This document shows, piece by piece, positions 51,947 through 64,000 of a DNA stretch of 64,000 nt. Under the pieces are notes generated by a model. That model was not told where the DNA came from. It searched no databases and saw nothing but the letters and a program-made list of their open reading frames with translations. Every line of letters begins with the position of its first letter. Within the stretch, counting starts at the first letter, position 1. The DNA is taken from NCBI RefSeq assembly GCF_001922305.1, contig NZ_CP018839.1, positions 992,001-1,056,000 of the forward strand, written 5' to 3'. Position numbers and translations under genes: made by a program. The stretch comes from Thauera chlorobenzoica (GTDB taxonomy: Bacteria; Pseudomonadota; Gammaproteobacteria; Burkholderiales; Rhodocyclaceae).

Positions 51947-52948
51947 ATGCGCAGTGTCACCCTTACCCAGTTCCTCATCGAGCAGCAGCGTGCCGGCCGC
52001 ATCACCGCTGACTTGCGCCTGCTGATCGAGGTCGTCGCACGTGCGGTGAAGGCGATCAGCGTCAATATCTCGAAGGGTGCACTCGCCGGCGTGCTCGGCG
52101 AAGCCGGTACCGACAACGTTCAGGGCGAGGCGCAAAAGAAGCTCGATGTGATCGCCAACGAGATCCTGCTGCAGGCCAACGAATGGGGCGGCCATCTCGC
52201 CGCGATGGCCTCCGAAGAGGTCGAGACCGTGCACCAGATCCCCTTCGACTATCCGAAGGGGGGCTTCCTGCTGCTGTTCGATCCGCTCGACGGCTCATCG
52301 AACATCGACGTCAATATTTCGGTCGGCACCATCTTCTCGGTGCTGCGCAATCCGCCGGGCGAGGCCGAGCCCACCGAGGGCAGCTTCCTCCAGCCGGGGC
52401 GCGAGCAGGTCGCTGCCGGCTACGCGGTGTACGGCCCCTCGACCCAGTTCGTCCTGACCGTAGGCAAGGGCGTGCATGCGTTCACGCTCGACCGCGAGAT
52501 GGGCAGCTTCATCTACACCCAGCCCTACATGACGATTCCGGCCGACACCCACGAGTTCGCGATCAACACTTCGAACGCGCGCTTCTGGGAGGCTCCGCTC
52601 AAGCGCTACGTCGACGAGATGGTGCAGGGCAAGGCCGGCCCGCTGGGCAAGGACTACAACATGCGCTGGGTGGCGTCGATGGTGGCCGACGTGCACCGCA
52701 TCCTCACCCGCGGCGGCGTGTTCATGTATCCGATGGACGAGAAGTGCCGCCACCAGGGCGGCAAGCTGCGCCTGATGTACGAAGCCAATCCGATGGCGAT
52801 GCTGGTTGAGCAGGCCGGGGGGGCGGCCACCACCGGGCGCGAGCGCATCCTCGATGTCCAGCCGGTGAGGCTGCACCAGCGCGTGCCGGTGATCCTCGGC
52901 TCGAAGAACGAGGTCGAGCGGGTGAGCGGATACCACCGCGAGCCCTGA
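51947..52948 (+). CDS. fbp: Fructose-1,6-bisphosphatase class I
   Basis: Gluconeogenic/Calvin-type phosphatase. It shows the metal-binding motif [24 protein letters not shown], and the sugar-phosphate region [13 protein letters not shown]...[21 protein letters not shown]. 333 residues, typical. ATG 51947 follows GGGAG. A GATAAT at 51902-51907 may be the -10. Followed after 14 bases by tamA. Confidence 0.96.
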   Translation: MRSVTLTQFLIEQQRAGRITADLRLLIEVVARAVKAISVNISKGALAGVLGEAGTDNVQGEAQKKLDVIANEILLQANEWGGHLAAMASEEVETVHQIPFDYPKGGFLLLFDPLDGSSNIDVNISVGTIFSVLRNPPGEAEPTEGSFLQPGREQVAAGYAVYGPSTQFVLTVGKGVHAFTLDREMGSFIYTQPYMTIPADTHEFAINTSNARFWEAPLKRYVDEMVQGKAGPLGKDYNMRWVASMVADVHRILTRGGVFMYPMDEKCRHQGGKLRLMYEANPMAMLVEQAGGAATTGRERILDVQPVRLHQRVPVILGSKNEVERVSGYHREP

Positions 52949-52962
52949 GCGAGGGGCGGACA

Positions 52963-54723
52963 GTGGCCGTGTCCGTACCGTGCCGATGGCTGCGTGCGCT
53001 GGCGCTGGCGCTGTCCGTGGCCGCGGCTGGCGTGGGGGGGGCGGTCCAGGCGCAGCAGGCGCTGGCGGTCAGGCTCGATGCCCCGGACGGGGTGAGGCCG
53101 CTGCTCGAGCGTCACGTGCGCCTGCTCGACCGCGCAGGACTGATCCTCCCCGACGAAGCGGCCGATCGCGCGGCGATGATCCGCCGTGCCCGGCGTGAAA
53201 TTGCCGATCTGCTCGCGACTGAAGGCCATTTCAGCCCCCGCATCCGCATCGACCGCAGCGAAGCGGCGCGCTGGGTGGTCGAGGTCGAGCCGGGGCCGCG
53301 CACCGAAGTCGCCGCGGTGGACATCGCGTTCGAGGGCGAGATCGTCACCGCCGACGGCGCGGGGCAGGAACAACTCGACGCCTTGCGCGCGCGCTGGAGC
53401 CTGCCGGTGGGGGCGCCTTTCCGCCAGGCGGACTGGGACGGTGCCAAGCAGGGCCTGCTCGATGCCGTCAGCACGCGCCGCTACGCGGTCGCCCGCATCG
53501 CCCGCAGCCGCGCCGAGATCGACCCCGACAGCGCGCGTGCGCGGCTGACGCTGACGGTGGACAGCGGCCCGGCGTTCTACCTCGGGGAGTTGGTGGTCGA
53601 AGGCCTGCAGCATCTGCCCGCCGACCTGGTGGCGCGCTACAGCCTGCTGCGCAAGGGTGCGCCGTACGACCGCGAGCAGCTGCTGGCCTTCCAGACCGGG
53701 CTGCAGAACACGCCGCATTTCGGTTCGGTGATCGTCGATATCGAGCGTGACCCGGCGCAGGCCGCGGCGGCGCCGGTGCGGGTCCAGGTGACCGAGGCGC
53801 TGCCGAAGCATTTCGGCGTCGGCGCCGGCTATTCGACCAATACCGGGGCGCGGGTCGAAGCGTCCTATCGCGATGTCAACCTGCGCCGGCGTGGCTGGGA
53901 ATTGTCCACCGGCCTGCGCCTGGAGCAGCGCCGCCACGCCCTCTACGCCGACATTTTCCTGCCGCCGCAGGGCCGCCATCGCGACAGCTTCGGCGCCCTG
54001 TTCGAGGGCAGCGATCTCGAAGGGCTGAAGGTGACTTCACAGGCGCTGGGGGCGGCGCGGATCGAAACCCGTGGCGACATCGAGACCCGGCTCGCGCTGC
54101 GCCTGCAGCATGAAAAGATCGAACCGGACGGAGCACTGGCGCAGTCGAGCAACACCCTGACCGCCAACTGGACGTGGACGAAGCGGGCCGTCGACCAGCT
54201 CCTCGACCCCACCCGTGGCTATGTGCTCGAGTTCCAGGTCGGCGGCGGCACGGCAATCGCCCTTGCCGAACAGGACTTCGTCCGCCTGTATTCGCGCTTC
54301 GTGCGTTATTGGCCGGTACGCGGCAGCGATGTCTTCATCCTGCGCGCCGAAGGGGGCGTCACCCTCGCCGACAGCCGCGAAGGCATTCCGCAGGACTTCC
54401 TCTTTCGGGCCGGCGGCGCCCAGTCGGTGCGCGGCTACGACTACCAGAGCCTGGGCGTCCGCGAAGGCGGGGCCACGGTCGGCGGGCGCTATCTGGGCAC
54501 GCTCAGTGCCGAGTATGTGCACTGGTTCGAGCCGCAATGGGGGGCAGCCTTCTTCGTCGATGCCGGCGATGCCGCCGACTCGCGCACGGACTTCGACCTG
54601 CATGCCGGCTACGGCATCGGCGCGCGCTGGCGCAGTCCGGCCGGACCGCTGGCGATCGACCTCGCATGGGGGCAGCGGGAGCGCAGGCTGCGGTTGCACT
54701 TCGGCGTGGCGATCGCGTTCTGA
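52963..54723 (+). CDS. tamA: TamA-like Omp85 outer-membrane assembly factor
   Basis: 586-residue BamA-superfamily protein. Signal peptide (to about residue 35, VQAQ), three POTRA-like domains (~40-275, e.g. FYLGELVVEGLQHLPADLVARY) and a 16-strand barrel (~280-586) with VRGYDYQSLG and the final aromatic GVAIAF recognised by BAM. Size and three-POTRA layout fit TamA rather than BamA. GTG 52963 is the likely start. The usual partner tamB is not downstream: an IS element and then a gene on the other strand follow. Confidence 0.88.
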   Translation: MAVSVPCRWLRALALALSVAAAGVGGAVQAQQALAVRLDAPDGVRPLLERHVRLLDRAGLILPDEAADRAAMIRRARREIADLLATEGHFSPRIRIDRSEAARWVVEVEPGPRTEVAAVDIAFEGEIVTADGAGQEQLDALRARWSLPVGAPFRQADWDGAKQGLLDAVSTRRYAVARIARSRAEIDPDSARARLTLTVDSGPAFYLGELVVEGLQHLPADLVARYSLLRKGAPYDREQLLAFQTGLQNTPHFGSVIVDIERDPAQAAAAPVRVQVTEALPKHFGVGAGYSTNTGARVEASYRDVNLRRRGWELSTGLRLEQRRHALYADIFLPPQGRHRDSFGALFEGSDLEGLKVTSQALGAARIETRGDIETRLALRLQHEKIEPDGALAQSSNTLTANWTWTKRAVDQLLDPTRGYVLEFQVGGGTAIALAEQDFVRLYSRFVRYWPVRGSDVFILRAEGGVTLADSREGIPQDFLFRAGGAQSVRGYDYQSLGVREGGATVGGRYLGTLSAEYVHWFEPQWGAAFFVDAGDAADSRTDFDLHAGYGIGARWRSPAGPLAIDLAWGQRERRLRLHFGVAIAF

Positions 54724-54787
54724 GCATCCCCACCGCCGCACGTGGCGGAAGGCGTCCGGAAAGGGGGCGATCGGTCGAAATACGCGC

Positions 54788-54795
54788 CTTTTAGC
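54788..54795. repeat. Left 8-bp target-site duplication
   Basis: CTTTTAGC, repeated exactly at 56244-56251 on the other side of the insertion sequence. Confidence 0.95.
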
Positions 54796-54841
54796 GGCTC
54801 TATGCCGTTTCCAGTGGAAATTGACTTCTCAACAAACATGA
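54796..54841 (+). repeat. Left terminal inverted repeat of the IS
   Basis: 46 bp, a perfect inverted match to 56198-56243; starts GGCTCTATGCCGTTTCC. Confidence 0.95.
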
Positions 54842-54887
54842 TCTTCGGTGGTCCAACCGCCCGACACTGACGCCGACCTCGCACCCG

Positions 54888-56210
54888 ATGAACAACCAGA
54901 TCGAAGCCCTCTTCACCACCGCACTTGGCCTGCAGCCGCCCTGGCAAGTCGCCAAGGTCGAGCTCAACACGGCCAAGCGGCGCATCGACTTCGAGGTCGA
55001 GCACACCGGCAAACGTGCGACCTGCCCGGCATGCGGGGTCGAGCAGCAGTTGATCCATGATCGCGTGCGCCGCAGTTGGCGACACCTGGACTTCTTCCAG
55101 TTCGAAGCCTGGCTCCATGCCGAGGTGCCGCGCGTGCAGTGCTCGGGCTGCGGCAAGACCACGCAGTTGCCGGTGCCGTGGGCACGCGAGGGCAGTGGCT
55201 TCACCTTGCTGTTCGAGGCGCTGGGCCTGTCGCTGTGCCGGGAATTGCCCGTGCGCCAGGCCGCCAATCAGATGCGGGTTGCACCAAAGCGGCTGTGGCG
55301 GCGGGTTCGCCACTACGTCGAGGTGGCGCGAGCCAAGGACGACATGTCGGGCGTGCGCCACGTGGGCATCGACGAGACCAGCGTCAAGCGTGGGCACCAG
55401 TACATCACCGTGGTGCATGACCTGGCGGCCAAGCGTTTGCTGTTCGCCTGCCCCGGTCGTGACCATCAAACCCTGGGGGCCTTTTCGGAGGACATGCGCG
55501 CGCATGGCGGCGATCCGGTCACCATCGAACACGCCTGCATCGACATGAGCGCGGCGTACGCCAAGGGGATCAGTCAGTCGCTGCCCAACGCCCAGATCAG
55601 CTACGACCGCTTTCACGTCGTGGCGCTTGCCAACGCGGCGATGGATGAGGTGCGACGCGAAGAGATGCGCAGCTCGGCCGCCGCCGTCCGCGAGGCGGTG
55701 GGCGTGCATAGCAAGAAGACCCTTCGCCAACTGCTGTGGGGCATGCGCAAGGACTCGGCGAGCTGGACTCGGGCGCAGTTCGAGGCGATGCACTGGCTGC
55801 AGCGCTCGAACCTGAAGAGCGCACGGGCCTGGCGACTCAAGCAGGCCCTGCGGCTGGTCTACCGCGAGGCGCGGGACAGCAACAGCGAAGAGCTCGCCCT
55901 GGGCGCATTGACGAAGTGGATGAGCTGGGCTCGACGCTCGCGGCTCGAGCCGTTCAAGCGCTTGGCGGCCACGTTGAAAGAGCATCTCGGCGGTGTCGTG
56001 CACGGCATGCTCGACGGGCGCAGCAACGCCTACGTCGAGGCGATGAACGGCCTGCTTCAGAAAGCGAAGACCGCCGCCCGAGGCTTCCGGGATCCCGAGA
56101 ACTTCATCGCGATCGCCTACCTGCGAATGTCCAAGCTCGAGCATCTACCGAAGAACCCTCTGGTGCCGGCCATCCCCCGCGACTACGGGCGCTACCGTCA
56201 TGTTTGTTGA
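54888..56210 (+). CDS. ISL3-family transposase
   Basis: 440-residue DDE transposase. The N-terminal zinc-finger-like region has CPACGVEQQ and CSGCGKTTQ (four Cys), followed by a helix-turn-helix (PVRQAANQMRVAPKRLWRRV) and the catalytic domain. Candidate acidic residues are Asp in VGIDETSVKRG, Asp in CIDMSAAYAKG and Glu in NAYVEAMNGLLQ. The last codons run into the right inverted repeat. Intact, with no frameshift. Confidence 0.96.
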   Translation: MNNQIEALFTTALGLQPPWQVAKVELNTAKRRIDFEVEHTGKRATCPACGVEQQLIHDRVRRSWRHLDFFQFEAWLHAEVPRVQCSGCGKTTQLPVPWAREGSGFTLLFEALGLSLCRELPVRQAANQMRVAPKRLWRRVRHYVEVARAKDDMSGVRHVGIDETSVKRGHQYITVVHDLAAKRLLFACPGRDHQTLGAFSEDMRAHGGDPVTIEHACIDMSAAYAKGISQSLPNAQISYDRFHVVALANAAMDEVRREEMRSSAAAVREAVGVHSKKTLRQLLWGMRKDSASWTRAQFEAMHWLQRSNLKSARAWRLKQALRLVYREARDSNSEELALGALTKWMSWARRSRLEPFKRLAATLKEHLGGVVHGMLDGRSNAYVEAMNGLLQKAKTAARGFRDPENFIAIAYLRMSKLEHLPKNPLVPAIPRDYGRYRHVC

Positions 56211-56243
56211 GAAGTCAATTTCCACTGGAAACGGCATAGAGCC
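56198..56243 (-). repeat. Right terminal inverted repeat of the IS
   Basis: 46 bp, exact inverted copy of the left end; overlaps the final codons of the transposase gene. Confidence 0.95.
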
Positions 56244-56251
56244 CTTTTAGC
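56244..56251. repeat. Right 8-bp target-site duplication
   Basis: CTTTTAGC, identical to 54788-54795. Confidence 0.95.
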
Positions 56252-56261
56252 GCGCGTCCGC

Positions 56262-57608
56262 TCAGTGTGGCCGGCGGTCTACTTCTGCGGCCAATGCCTG
56301 CAGCGCCGGCGAGATATGCACCGGATAGGACTCGCCCGCCGCGGCCGCTTCCAGCCGGCGCAAGGCATCCGGCAGGCGGGCGAGGTTGTCGGCGGCATGC
56401 CCGCGCAGGGCGTCGAGCGTCGGGGACGGGGCCAGGCGCGCGCCGCCGCGCAGCACCGGCTGGAGCAGCGCGACGCACCCGGCGGGCGGTGGCTCCCCGA
56501 GGAGGGTGACATGGTCGCACAGGAGCGAACCGTCGGCCGCGAAGCGGCGATACACCTGCTTCGCGCCGGGCCAGGTGGCCTTGCCTTCGGAGCGCTTGCG
56601 CCGCGGCACGCCGGCATAGCTTTGGAGCTTGTAGGCCGAGTCGAGCGCGGGGGCGTCGGCCGAGGTGGTGAGCTGGGTGCCGATGCCGAAACCGTCGATC
56701 GGCGCCCCCGCGGCGAGCAGCGCAGCGATGCGGTGCTCGTCGAGGTTGCCGCTGGCGAAGATGCCGACCTCGGCAAGGCCGCCGCCATCGAAGATGGCGC
56801 GTACCCGGTGCGCATGGGCAGCGAGGTCGCCGCTGTCGATCCGCACCGCGACCAGCTGGGCGCCGCGCGCCTGCAGCGCCGGAGCGAGGGCAACGACCCT
56901 GGCTGCGGCGGCTTCGGTGTCGTAGGTGTCGATCAGCAGTGTCACGCGGCTCGGCTGCGATGCCGAAAACTGCATGAAGGCCTCGGTTTCGAGCTCATGC
57001 GCCTCGATGTAGGCGTGCGCCATGGTGCCGAACACCGGGACGCCGAAGCGCTGGCCGGCGAGCACCGTGGCGCTGCCGGCAAACCCGGCGAGGTAGCTGG
57101 CGCGGGCCGCGAGTACCCCCGCTTCGGCGCCGTGGGCACGGCGCAGGCCGAAGTCGACGAGCAGCTTGCCGGGGGCGGCGAGCACGCAGCGCGCGGCCTT
57201 GGTTGCGATCAGGGTGGAAAAGTTGAGCAGGTTGAGGAGCCGGCTCTCGACGAACTGCGCTTCGCCGATCGGCGCCTCGACGCGCAGGATCGGCTCGTCG
57301 GCGAAGAACACCGTGCCCTCGCCCATCGCATCGACGTCGCCGCTGAAGCGGAAGCCGCGCAGCCAGTCGAGGAAGGCGGGCTTGAAGCGCCCGCTGGCGC
57401 TCAGCCAGGCCAGTTCGTCGGCAGTGAAGTGCAGCTGCTCGAGGTAATCGAGCGCCTGCTCGAGGCCGGCGGCGACCAGGAAGTTGCGCTGCGGCGGCAA
57501 GGCGCGCACGAACAGTTCGAACACCGCGCGCGCGCCCATGCCTTCGTCGAAATAGGCCTGCAGCATGGTCAGTTCGTAGAGATCGGTGACCAGCGCGCTG
57601 TCGTTCAT
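56262..57608 (-). CDS. pncB: Nicotinate phosphoribosyltransferase
   Basis: Converts nicotinate and PRPP to nicotinate mononucleotide in NAD salvage. It shows TDLYELTMLQAYFDEGM at the N-terminus, the GTMAHAYIEAHELE catalytic region, IDTYDTEAAA, VRIDSGDLAAHAHRVR and FGIGTQLTTSADAP. 448 residues. ATG 57608 overlaps the pncA stop by 4 bases, so the nicotinamidase product is passed to it. Earlier starts of the open frame lie inside pncA and are rejected. The IS lies 10 bases beyond its stop. Confidence 0.95.
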   Translation of the reverse strand: MNDSALVTDLYELTMLQAYFDEGMGARAVFELFVRALPPQRNFLVAAGLEQALDYLEQLHFTADELAWLSASGRFKPAFLDWLRGFRFSGDVDAMGEGTVFFADEPILRVEAPIGEAQFVESRLLNLLNFSTLIATKAARCVLAAPGKLLVDFGLRRAHGAEAGVLAARASYLAGFAGSATVLAGQRFGVPVFGTMAHAYIEAHELETEAFMQFSASQPSRVTLLIDTYDTEAAAARVVALAPALQARGAQLVAVRIDSGDLAAHAHRVRAIFDGGGLAEVGIFASGNLDEHRIAALLAAGAPIDGFGIGTQLTTSADAPALDSAYKLQSYAGVPRRKRSEGKATWPGAKQVYRRFAADGSLLCDHVTLLGEPPPAGCVALLQPVLRGGARLAPSPTLDALRGHAADNLARLPDALRRLEAAAAGESYPVHISPALQALAAEVDRRPH

Positions 57609-58234
57609 GGCCGTGCCCCGCGCCGCCGCTCGAACGACAGCGGCCGCGCACCGGCGGCGGCCATCTCCTGCTCGGCGCGCTTGCCGTCGCCGGGATGGAC
57701 GTCGACGGCGCGGACCGCATCGGCCAGCAGCACCGTGGAAAAACCGGCCGCGAGCGCGTCCAGCACCGTGGCGCGGACGCAGTAGTCGGTGGCCAGGCCG
57801 CCGACGAACAGGCGCCGGCAGCCCAGGCCGTGGAGCAGCGCTTCGAGGCCGGTGCCCTGGAAGCCGGAGTAGGCGTCGGCCTCGGGCGTGGCGGCCTTGG
57901 AGACGATATGGGCGGCGGCCGGGACTGCGAGCCCGGGGGCGAACGCGGCGCCCGCGCTGCCGGCGATGCAGTGCGGCGGCCAGGGCCCGCCGGCTTGGCG
58001 GAACGAGCAGTGGTCGGGCGGATGCCAGTCGCGGGTGAAGATCACCGGCAGTCCGCATTCGTCGAAGCGTGCGATGTAGCGGTTCAGGCGCGGGACGACC
58101 CGGTCTCCGCCCGGAACGCCGAGGGCGCCGCCGGGGAGAAAATCGCGCTGCACATCGACGACGATGAGGGCATCGCCGGGCTGGGGCGCGAACGTTGCGG
58201 AATCAGGCTGGAGGGCGGTGTGGCTGGCGGACAT
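57605..58234 (-). CDS. pncA: Nicotinamidase
   Basis: Isochorismatase-fold hydrolase turning nicotinamide into nicotinate. The catalytic triad is visible as Asp in VDVQRDFLPGG, Lys in VSKA and Cys in ATDYCVRAT. Metal-binding residues lie in RDWHPPDHCSF. 209 residues from ATG 58234, which has GGGAGG upstream. First gene of the pncA-pncB pair; divergent from the PyrR-like gene with 167 bases between. Confidence 0.94.
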   Translation of the reverse strand: MSASHTALQPDSATFAPQPGDALIVVDVQRDFLPGGALGVPGGDRVVPRLNRYIARFDECGLPVIFTRDWHPPDHCSFRQAGGPWPPHCIAGSAGAAFAPGLAVPAAAHIVSKAATPEADAYSGFQGTGLEALLHGLGCRRLFVGGLATDYCVRATVLDALAAGFSTVLLADAVRAVDVHPGDGKRAEQEMAAAGARPLSFERRRGARP

Positions 58235-58401
58235 GTCATCCTCCCCGGGCGGGAGCCCGTCGATGCGGCGGCCGGTTGCCGGCGGGAGTGCCAACCCTGC
58301 CCGAAATGGAGTAATTTCCATCTGCACGCCGGCCGGCCTGTTGTCAGTTTAGTTGCTTCTGCCGGTGTCCTGATCAGTGATCACCTCCCGCGGAGGACAG
58401 C

Positions 58402-58968
58402 ATGGATCGACCGCCCGGCCTGCGCACCTGTCTTTACGATACGGCCCGGCTCGAAGCCGTGATCGACGCCATGGCCCGTCAGGCCGCCGGCCTGTTCTCC
58501 GGTCGTGAGCCGCTCGCGGTGGTCGGCGTCCTGCGCCGGGGCGCGCCGCTGGCCGACCGCATCGGCGCTGCGATGGCGCGCCGTTACGGCATCCCTGCGC
58601 CGCTGCGCCTGGATCTGAAGATCAAGCGTTACGCCGACGATCTGCGCCTTCTTCACCCCGAAACCCTGCTCCGCGAAGACGCCTCCCAGGCTGCGCTCGA
58701 TCTGCGCGGATACGGCCTGCTCGTCGTCGATGACGTGCTGTTTACCGGGCATTCCCTGCTGCGTGCCGTCGCCCACCTGGCGGAGCGGCAGCCTGCGGTC
58801 ATCCGCGTCGCCGCCCTCGTCGATCGTGGCGCCGCGCAACTGCCGGTGCGCGCCGACGTGACCGGTGTCCGCCTCGACATCGCGCCGGCCGACATCATCG
58901 AATGCAACGTCCCGCCCTACGAGGCCGACTTCCGTATCGAACTGCTGCAGCCGGAGCGCGGACGCTGA
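58402..58968 (+). CDS. PyrR-like phosphoribosyltransferase
   Basis: 188-residue type I phosphoribosyltransferase resembling PyrR, the uracil phosphoribosyltransferase/pyrimidine regulator. It has VVGVLRRGAPLADRI, the PRPP loop VVDDVLFTGHSLLRA, ALVDRGAAQLPVRAD and VPPYEADFRIELL. A strong CGGAGG precedes ATG 58402. No pyr gene or anti-terminator is near, so pyrimidine attenuation is doubtful here. It heads a cluster with another phosphoribosyltransferase and a chaperonin. Confidence 0.87.
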   Translation: MDRPPGLRTCLYDTARLEAVIDAMARQAAGLFSGREPLAVVGVLRRGAPLADRIGAAMARRYGIPAPLRLDLKIKRYADDLRLLHPETLLREDASQAALDLRGYGLLVVDDVLFTGHSLLRAVAHLAERQPAVIRVAALVDRGAAQLPVRADVTGVRLDIAPADIIECNVPPYEADFRIELLQPERGR

Positions 58969-59079
58969 CCCTTGCCGCACCGGGGTTTTCTGCATTCCGC
59001 GCGCTGACTCGGGGCAATCGGCAGGCTATGGTGAAGCATCACAACCGATGCCGCTGCACTGGCGGCGAGGGGGGGCGGG

Positions 59080-59748
59080 ATGCTGTTCCGCGATCGACTC
59101 GATGCTGCCGGCCGCCTCGCGGCGGCGCTGGCGCCCTATCGCGGGTGCAATCCGCTCGTGCTCGCGATTCCGCGCGGGGCGGTGCCGATCGGCGCGGCGC
59201 TGGCGCAGGCCCTGGACGGGGAGCTGGACGTGGTGCTGGTGCACAAGCTGAGCTCGCGCTGGAACCCCGAATATGCGATCGGCGCGATCGACGAGGGTGG
59301 CAGGGCGTTCGTCTCCGATCCGGAAGCGGACGATGCGGCTTGGCTGGCGGCGGAGAAGGCGCGCCGCCTCGACGAACTGCGGCGGCGGCGCGCGCTGTAT
59401 TCGGGCGGCGCCGCGGGGGCCGATCCGCAGGGGCGGGTCGTCATCGTCGTCGATGACGGCCTCGCCACCGGGGCGACCATGCTCGCCGCGCTCCATGCCG
59501 TGCGCGCGCGGAGGCCGCAAAAACTGGTGTGCGCGGTGCCGGTTGCGGCCCCCTCCAGCCTGGAGAGGGTCCGCCCTTACGCCGATGAGCTCGTCTGCCT
59601 GCATGCGCCTGCGGATTTCCAGGCGGTGGGGCAGTTCTTTGCCCGCTTCGGGCAGGTCGAAGACGACGAGGTCGTCGATTGCCTGCGGCGCCATCGCGGA
59701 CGGGACGGGGACGACGGGGCGTGCGGGCGCAAGCCCGTGCCGGGCTGA
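59080..59748 (+). CDS. Predicted phosphoribosyltransferase (ComF/Pribosyltran type)
   Basis: 222-residue protein of the orphan phosphoribosyltransferase group (COG1926-like). It begins LFRDRLDAAGRLAAAL, has an IPRGAVPIGAALAQAL loop, the substrate-side HKLSSRWNPEYAIGAIDEGG and the PRPP-binding VIVVDDGLATGATMLAAL. Substrate not known. Such genes often accompany stress, dienelactone-hydrolase-like or PDH genes. It is 111 bases after the PyrR-like gene and 91 before the GroEL paralogue, all in one direction. Confidence 0.88.
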   Translation: MLFRDRLDAAGRLAAALAPYRGCNPLVLAIPRGAVPIGAALAQALDGELDVVLVHKLSSRWNPEYAIGAIDEGGRAFVSDPEADDAAWLAAEKARRLDELRRRRALYSGGAAGADPQGRVVIVVDDGLATGATMLAALHAVRARRPQKLVCAVPVAAPSSLERVRPYADELVCLHAPADFQAVGQFFARFGQVEDDEVVDCLRRHRGRDGDDGACGRKPVPG

Positions 59749-59839
59749 GCGTGCCTGCCCGCGGCCGGAGCGGAAGGGCGTGCGGCGACCGGGCCGGGGT
59801 GATCGGGGGCGTTGCCGATGAAGGGGAGGCGAGATCGCG

Positions 59840-61429
<1,590 letters not shown>

Positions 61430-61502
61430 CGTGGCACGGGAAATGGCCGCGGCAGGGCTGTGCCGGCCGCAGCATGATGGAGACGAACGGAGGGCAGTGT
61501 CC

Positions 61503-63274
<1,772 letters not shown>

Positions 63275-63278
<4 letters not shown>

Positions 63279-64000
63279 ACAGCGGACGCGATGCTTCTGC
63301 AGGGCAGGCCCGGGCTGCGCCGGACCCCGCGCCGGTCCCGGCGCTGCGCCTGCTCGCCGACATGCTGCGCATCCGCCGCATGGAGGAAAAGTGCGCCGAG
63401 CTTTACGGCACGGGCCGGATCCGCGGCTTCCTCCACCTCTATATCGGCGAGGAGGCCTGCGCCACCGGCACGATCCATGCGCTGGAGGCCGGGGACAACG
63501 TCGTTGCCACCTACCGCGAGCACGGCCATGCGCTGCTGCGCGGGGTCGGCATGGAGGCGATCATGGCCGAGATGTTCGGCAAGGCGACGGGCTGCTCGCG
63601 CGGTCGTGGTGGCTCGATGCACCTGTTCGATGTCGCACACCGCTTCTATGGCGGTAATGCGATTGTCGGTGGGGGACTGCCGCTCGCGGTCGGCCTGGCG
63701 CTGGCGGACCGGCTGCAGGGCCGGCCCGGCGTGACGGCCTGCATTTTCGGCGAGGGGGCGGTCGCCGAAGGCGCTTTCCACGAGTCGATGAACCTGGCCG
63801 CGCTGTGGCGGCTGCCGGTGCTGTTCTGCTGCGAGAACAACTTGTACGCGATGGGTACCGCGCTCGCACGCTCCGAATCGCAGACCGATCTGTGTGCCAA
63901 GGCAGCGGGCTACGCGGTGCCTGCTGCCCGTGCCGACGGCATGGACGTGGGTGCGGTTTGCGCCGCGGTGCGGGCGGCGGCGCAAGCGGTGCGGGCGGAT
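63275..64000 (+). CDS. pdhA: Pyruvate dehydrogenase E1 alpha subunit (3' end outside window)
   Basis: First 242 codons of a thiamine-diphosphate-dependent 2-oxo-acid (or acetoin) dehydrogenase alpha subunit. It shows [78 protein letters not shown] and a TPP motif [16 protein letters not shown]...CENN. The usual GDG is GEG here. ATG 63275 overlaps the acsA stop by 4 bases. E1 beta and E2 are expected beyond the right edge. PDH versus acetoin dehydrogenase cannot be settled from this fragment. Confidence 0.9.

Larger units (their letters stand above)
54796..56243 (+). mobile_element. Complete ISL3-family insertion sequence
   Basis: 1448-bp element bounded by perfect 46-bp inverted repeats that begin GGCTCTATGCCG (54796-54841 and 56198-56243), the GGCTCT tip being typical of ISL3. 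It is flanked by 8-bp direct repeats CTTTTAGC, the duplication length of this family. One transposase gene fills it. It lies in the short gap between tamA and pncB and interrupts no gene. Ends, transposase and duplication are undamaged, so it is probably recent and active. Confidence 0.97.

Noticed and set aside
54724..54795. IS insertion as the cause of tamB loss
   Set aside because: The perfect 8-bp duplication shows a simple insertion without deletion; tamB was absent before it.
58360..58380. FNR/CRP-type operator (TGATCAGTGATCA) before the PyrR-like gene
   Set aside because: The half-sites are one base too far apart for FNR and do not fit CRP; left unassigned.

Overview
The window is very GC-rich DNA with dense bacterial genes. 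The order hisS - YfgM-like - bamB - der - hfq - hflX - hflK - hflC - DUF2065 - hisZ - purA - (tRNA-Leu) - rnr - rlmB, together with petABC-sspA-sspB and ffs-dnaX-ybaB-recR, is typical of Betaproteobacteria. The nitrate-assimilation genes, the large c-di-GMP/chemosensory block and the codon usage fit Rhodocyclales (Thauera/Azoarcus/Aromatoleum-like). The genus is an inference; I could not search a database.

Layout. 1-15255 is a co-oriented housekeeping block covering tRNA charging, outer-membrane assembly, ribosome biogenesis, RNA chaperone, membrane protease regulators, His/Ade biosynthesis, RNase R and rRNA methylation. Two tRNA-Leu(CAG) genes run against it. 15278-16252 is a cobalamin riboswitch followed by bluB. 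16329-25287 is a nitrogen-assimilation operon: two NtrC-like sites and a -24/-12 promoter, nirB, nirD, a nitrate/nitrite porter, a fused PP2C phosphatase/Ser-Thr kinase, and nasA. 25398-34845 is an eight-gene chemosensory operon of the alternative cellular function (Wsp-like) type: MCP, CheB, CheR-TPR, CheA-REC, a lone REC, an Hpt-REC-REC-GGDEF output protein and two CheW. A convergent gene (34975-37740, minus) encodes a diguanylate cyclase with two different extracytoplasmic sensor domains.

37885-42723 (minus) holds dksA, an SLC13/RCK transporter, a nitroreductase and cfa, with the 4.5S RNA gene (plus) between the last two. 42906-49969 is housekeeping again: dnaX, which contains a long in-frame hexanucleotide repeat, ybaB, recR, petABC, sspA and sspB. 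49980-54723 holds a hemerythrin, dadA (minus), fbp and tamA. A complete ISL3-family insertion sequence (54796-56243) with perfect ends and an 8-bp target duplication follows tamA. pncA-pncB (minus) then precede a rightward accessory cluster: a PyrR-like phosphoribosyltransferase, a second phosphoribosyltransferase, a divergent GroEL paralogue, an acetyl-CoA-synthetase-like enzyme and the start of a pyruvate dehydrogenase E1-alpha gene that runs off the window.

How it works together. The nirB-nasA block takes nitrate to ammonium and appears to be under nitrogen (NtrC/sigma-54) control, with an embedded kinase/phosphatase of unknown target. The chemosensory operon probably converts a membrane or periplasmic signal into c-di-GMP through a phosphorelay. 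The phosphoribosyltransferase-chaperonin-acetyl-CoA-PDH cluster is the least explained part of the window.
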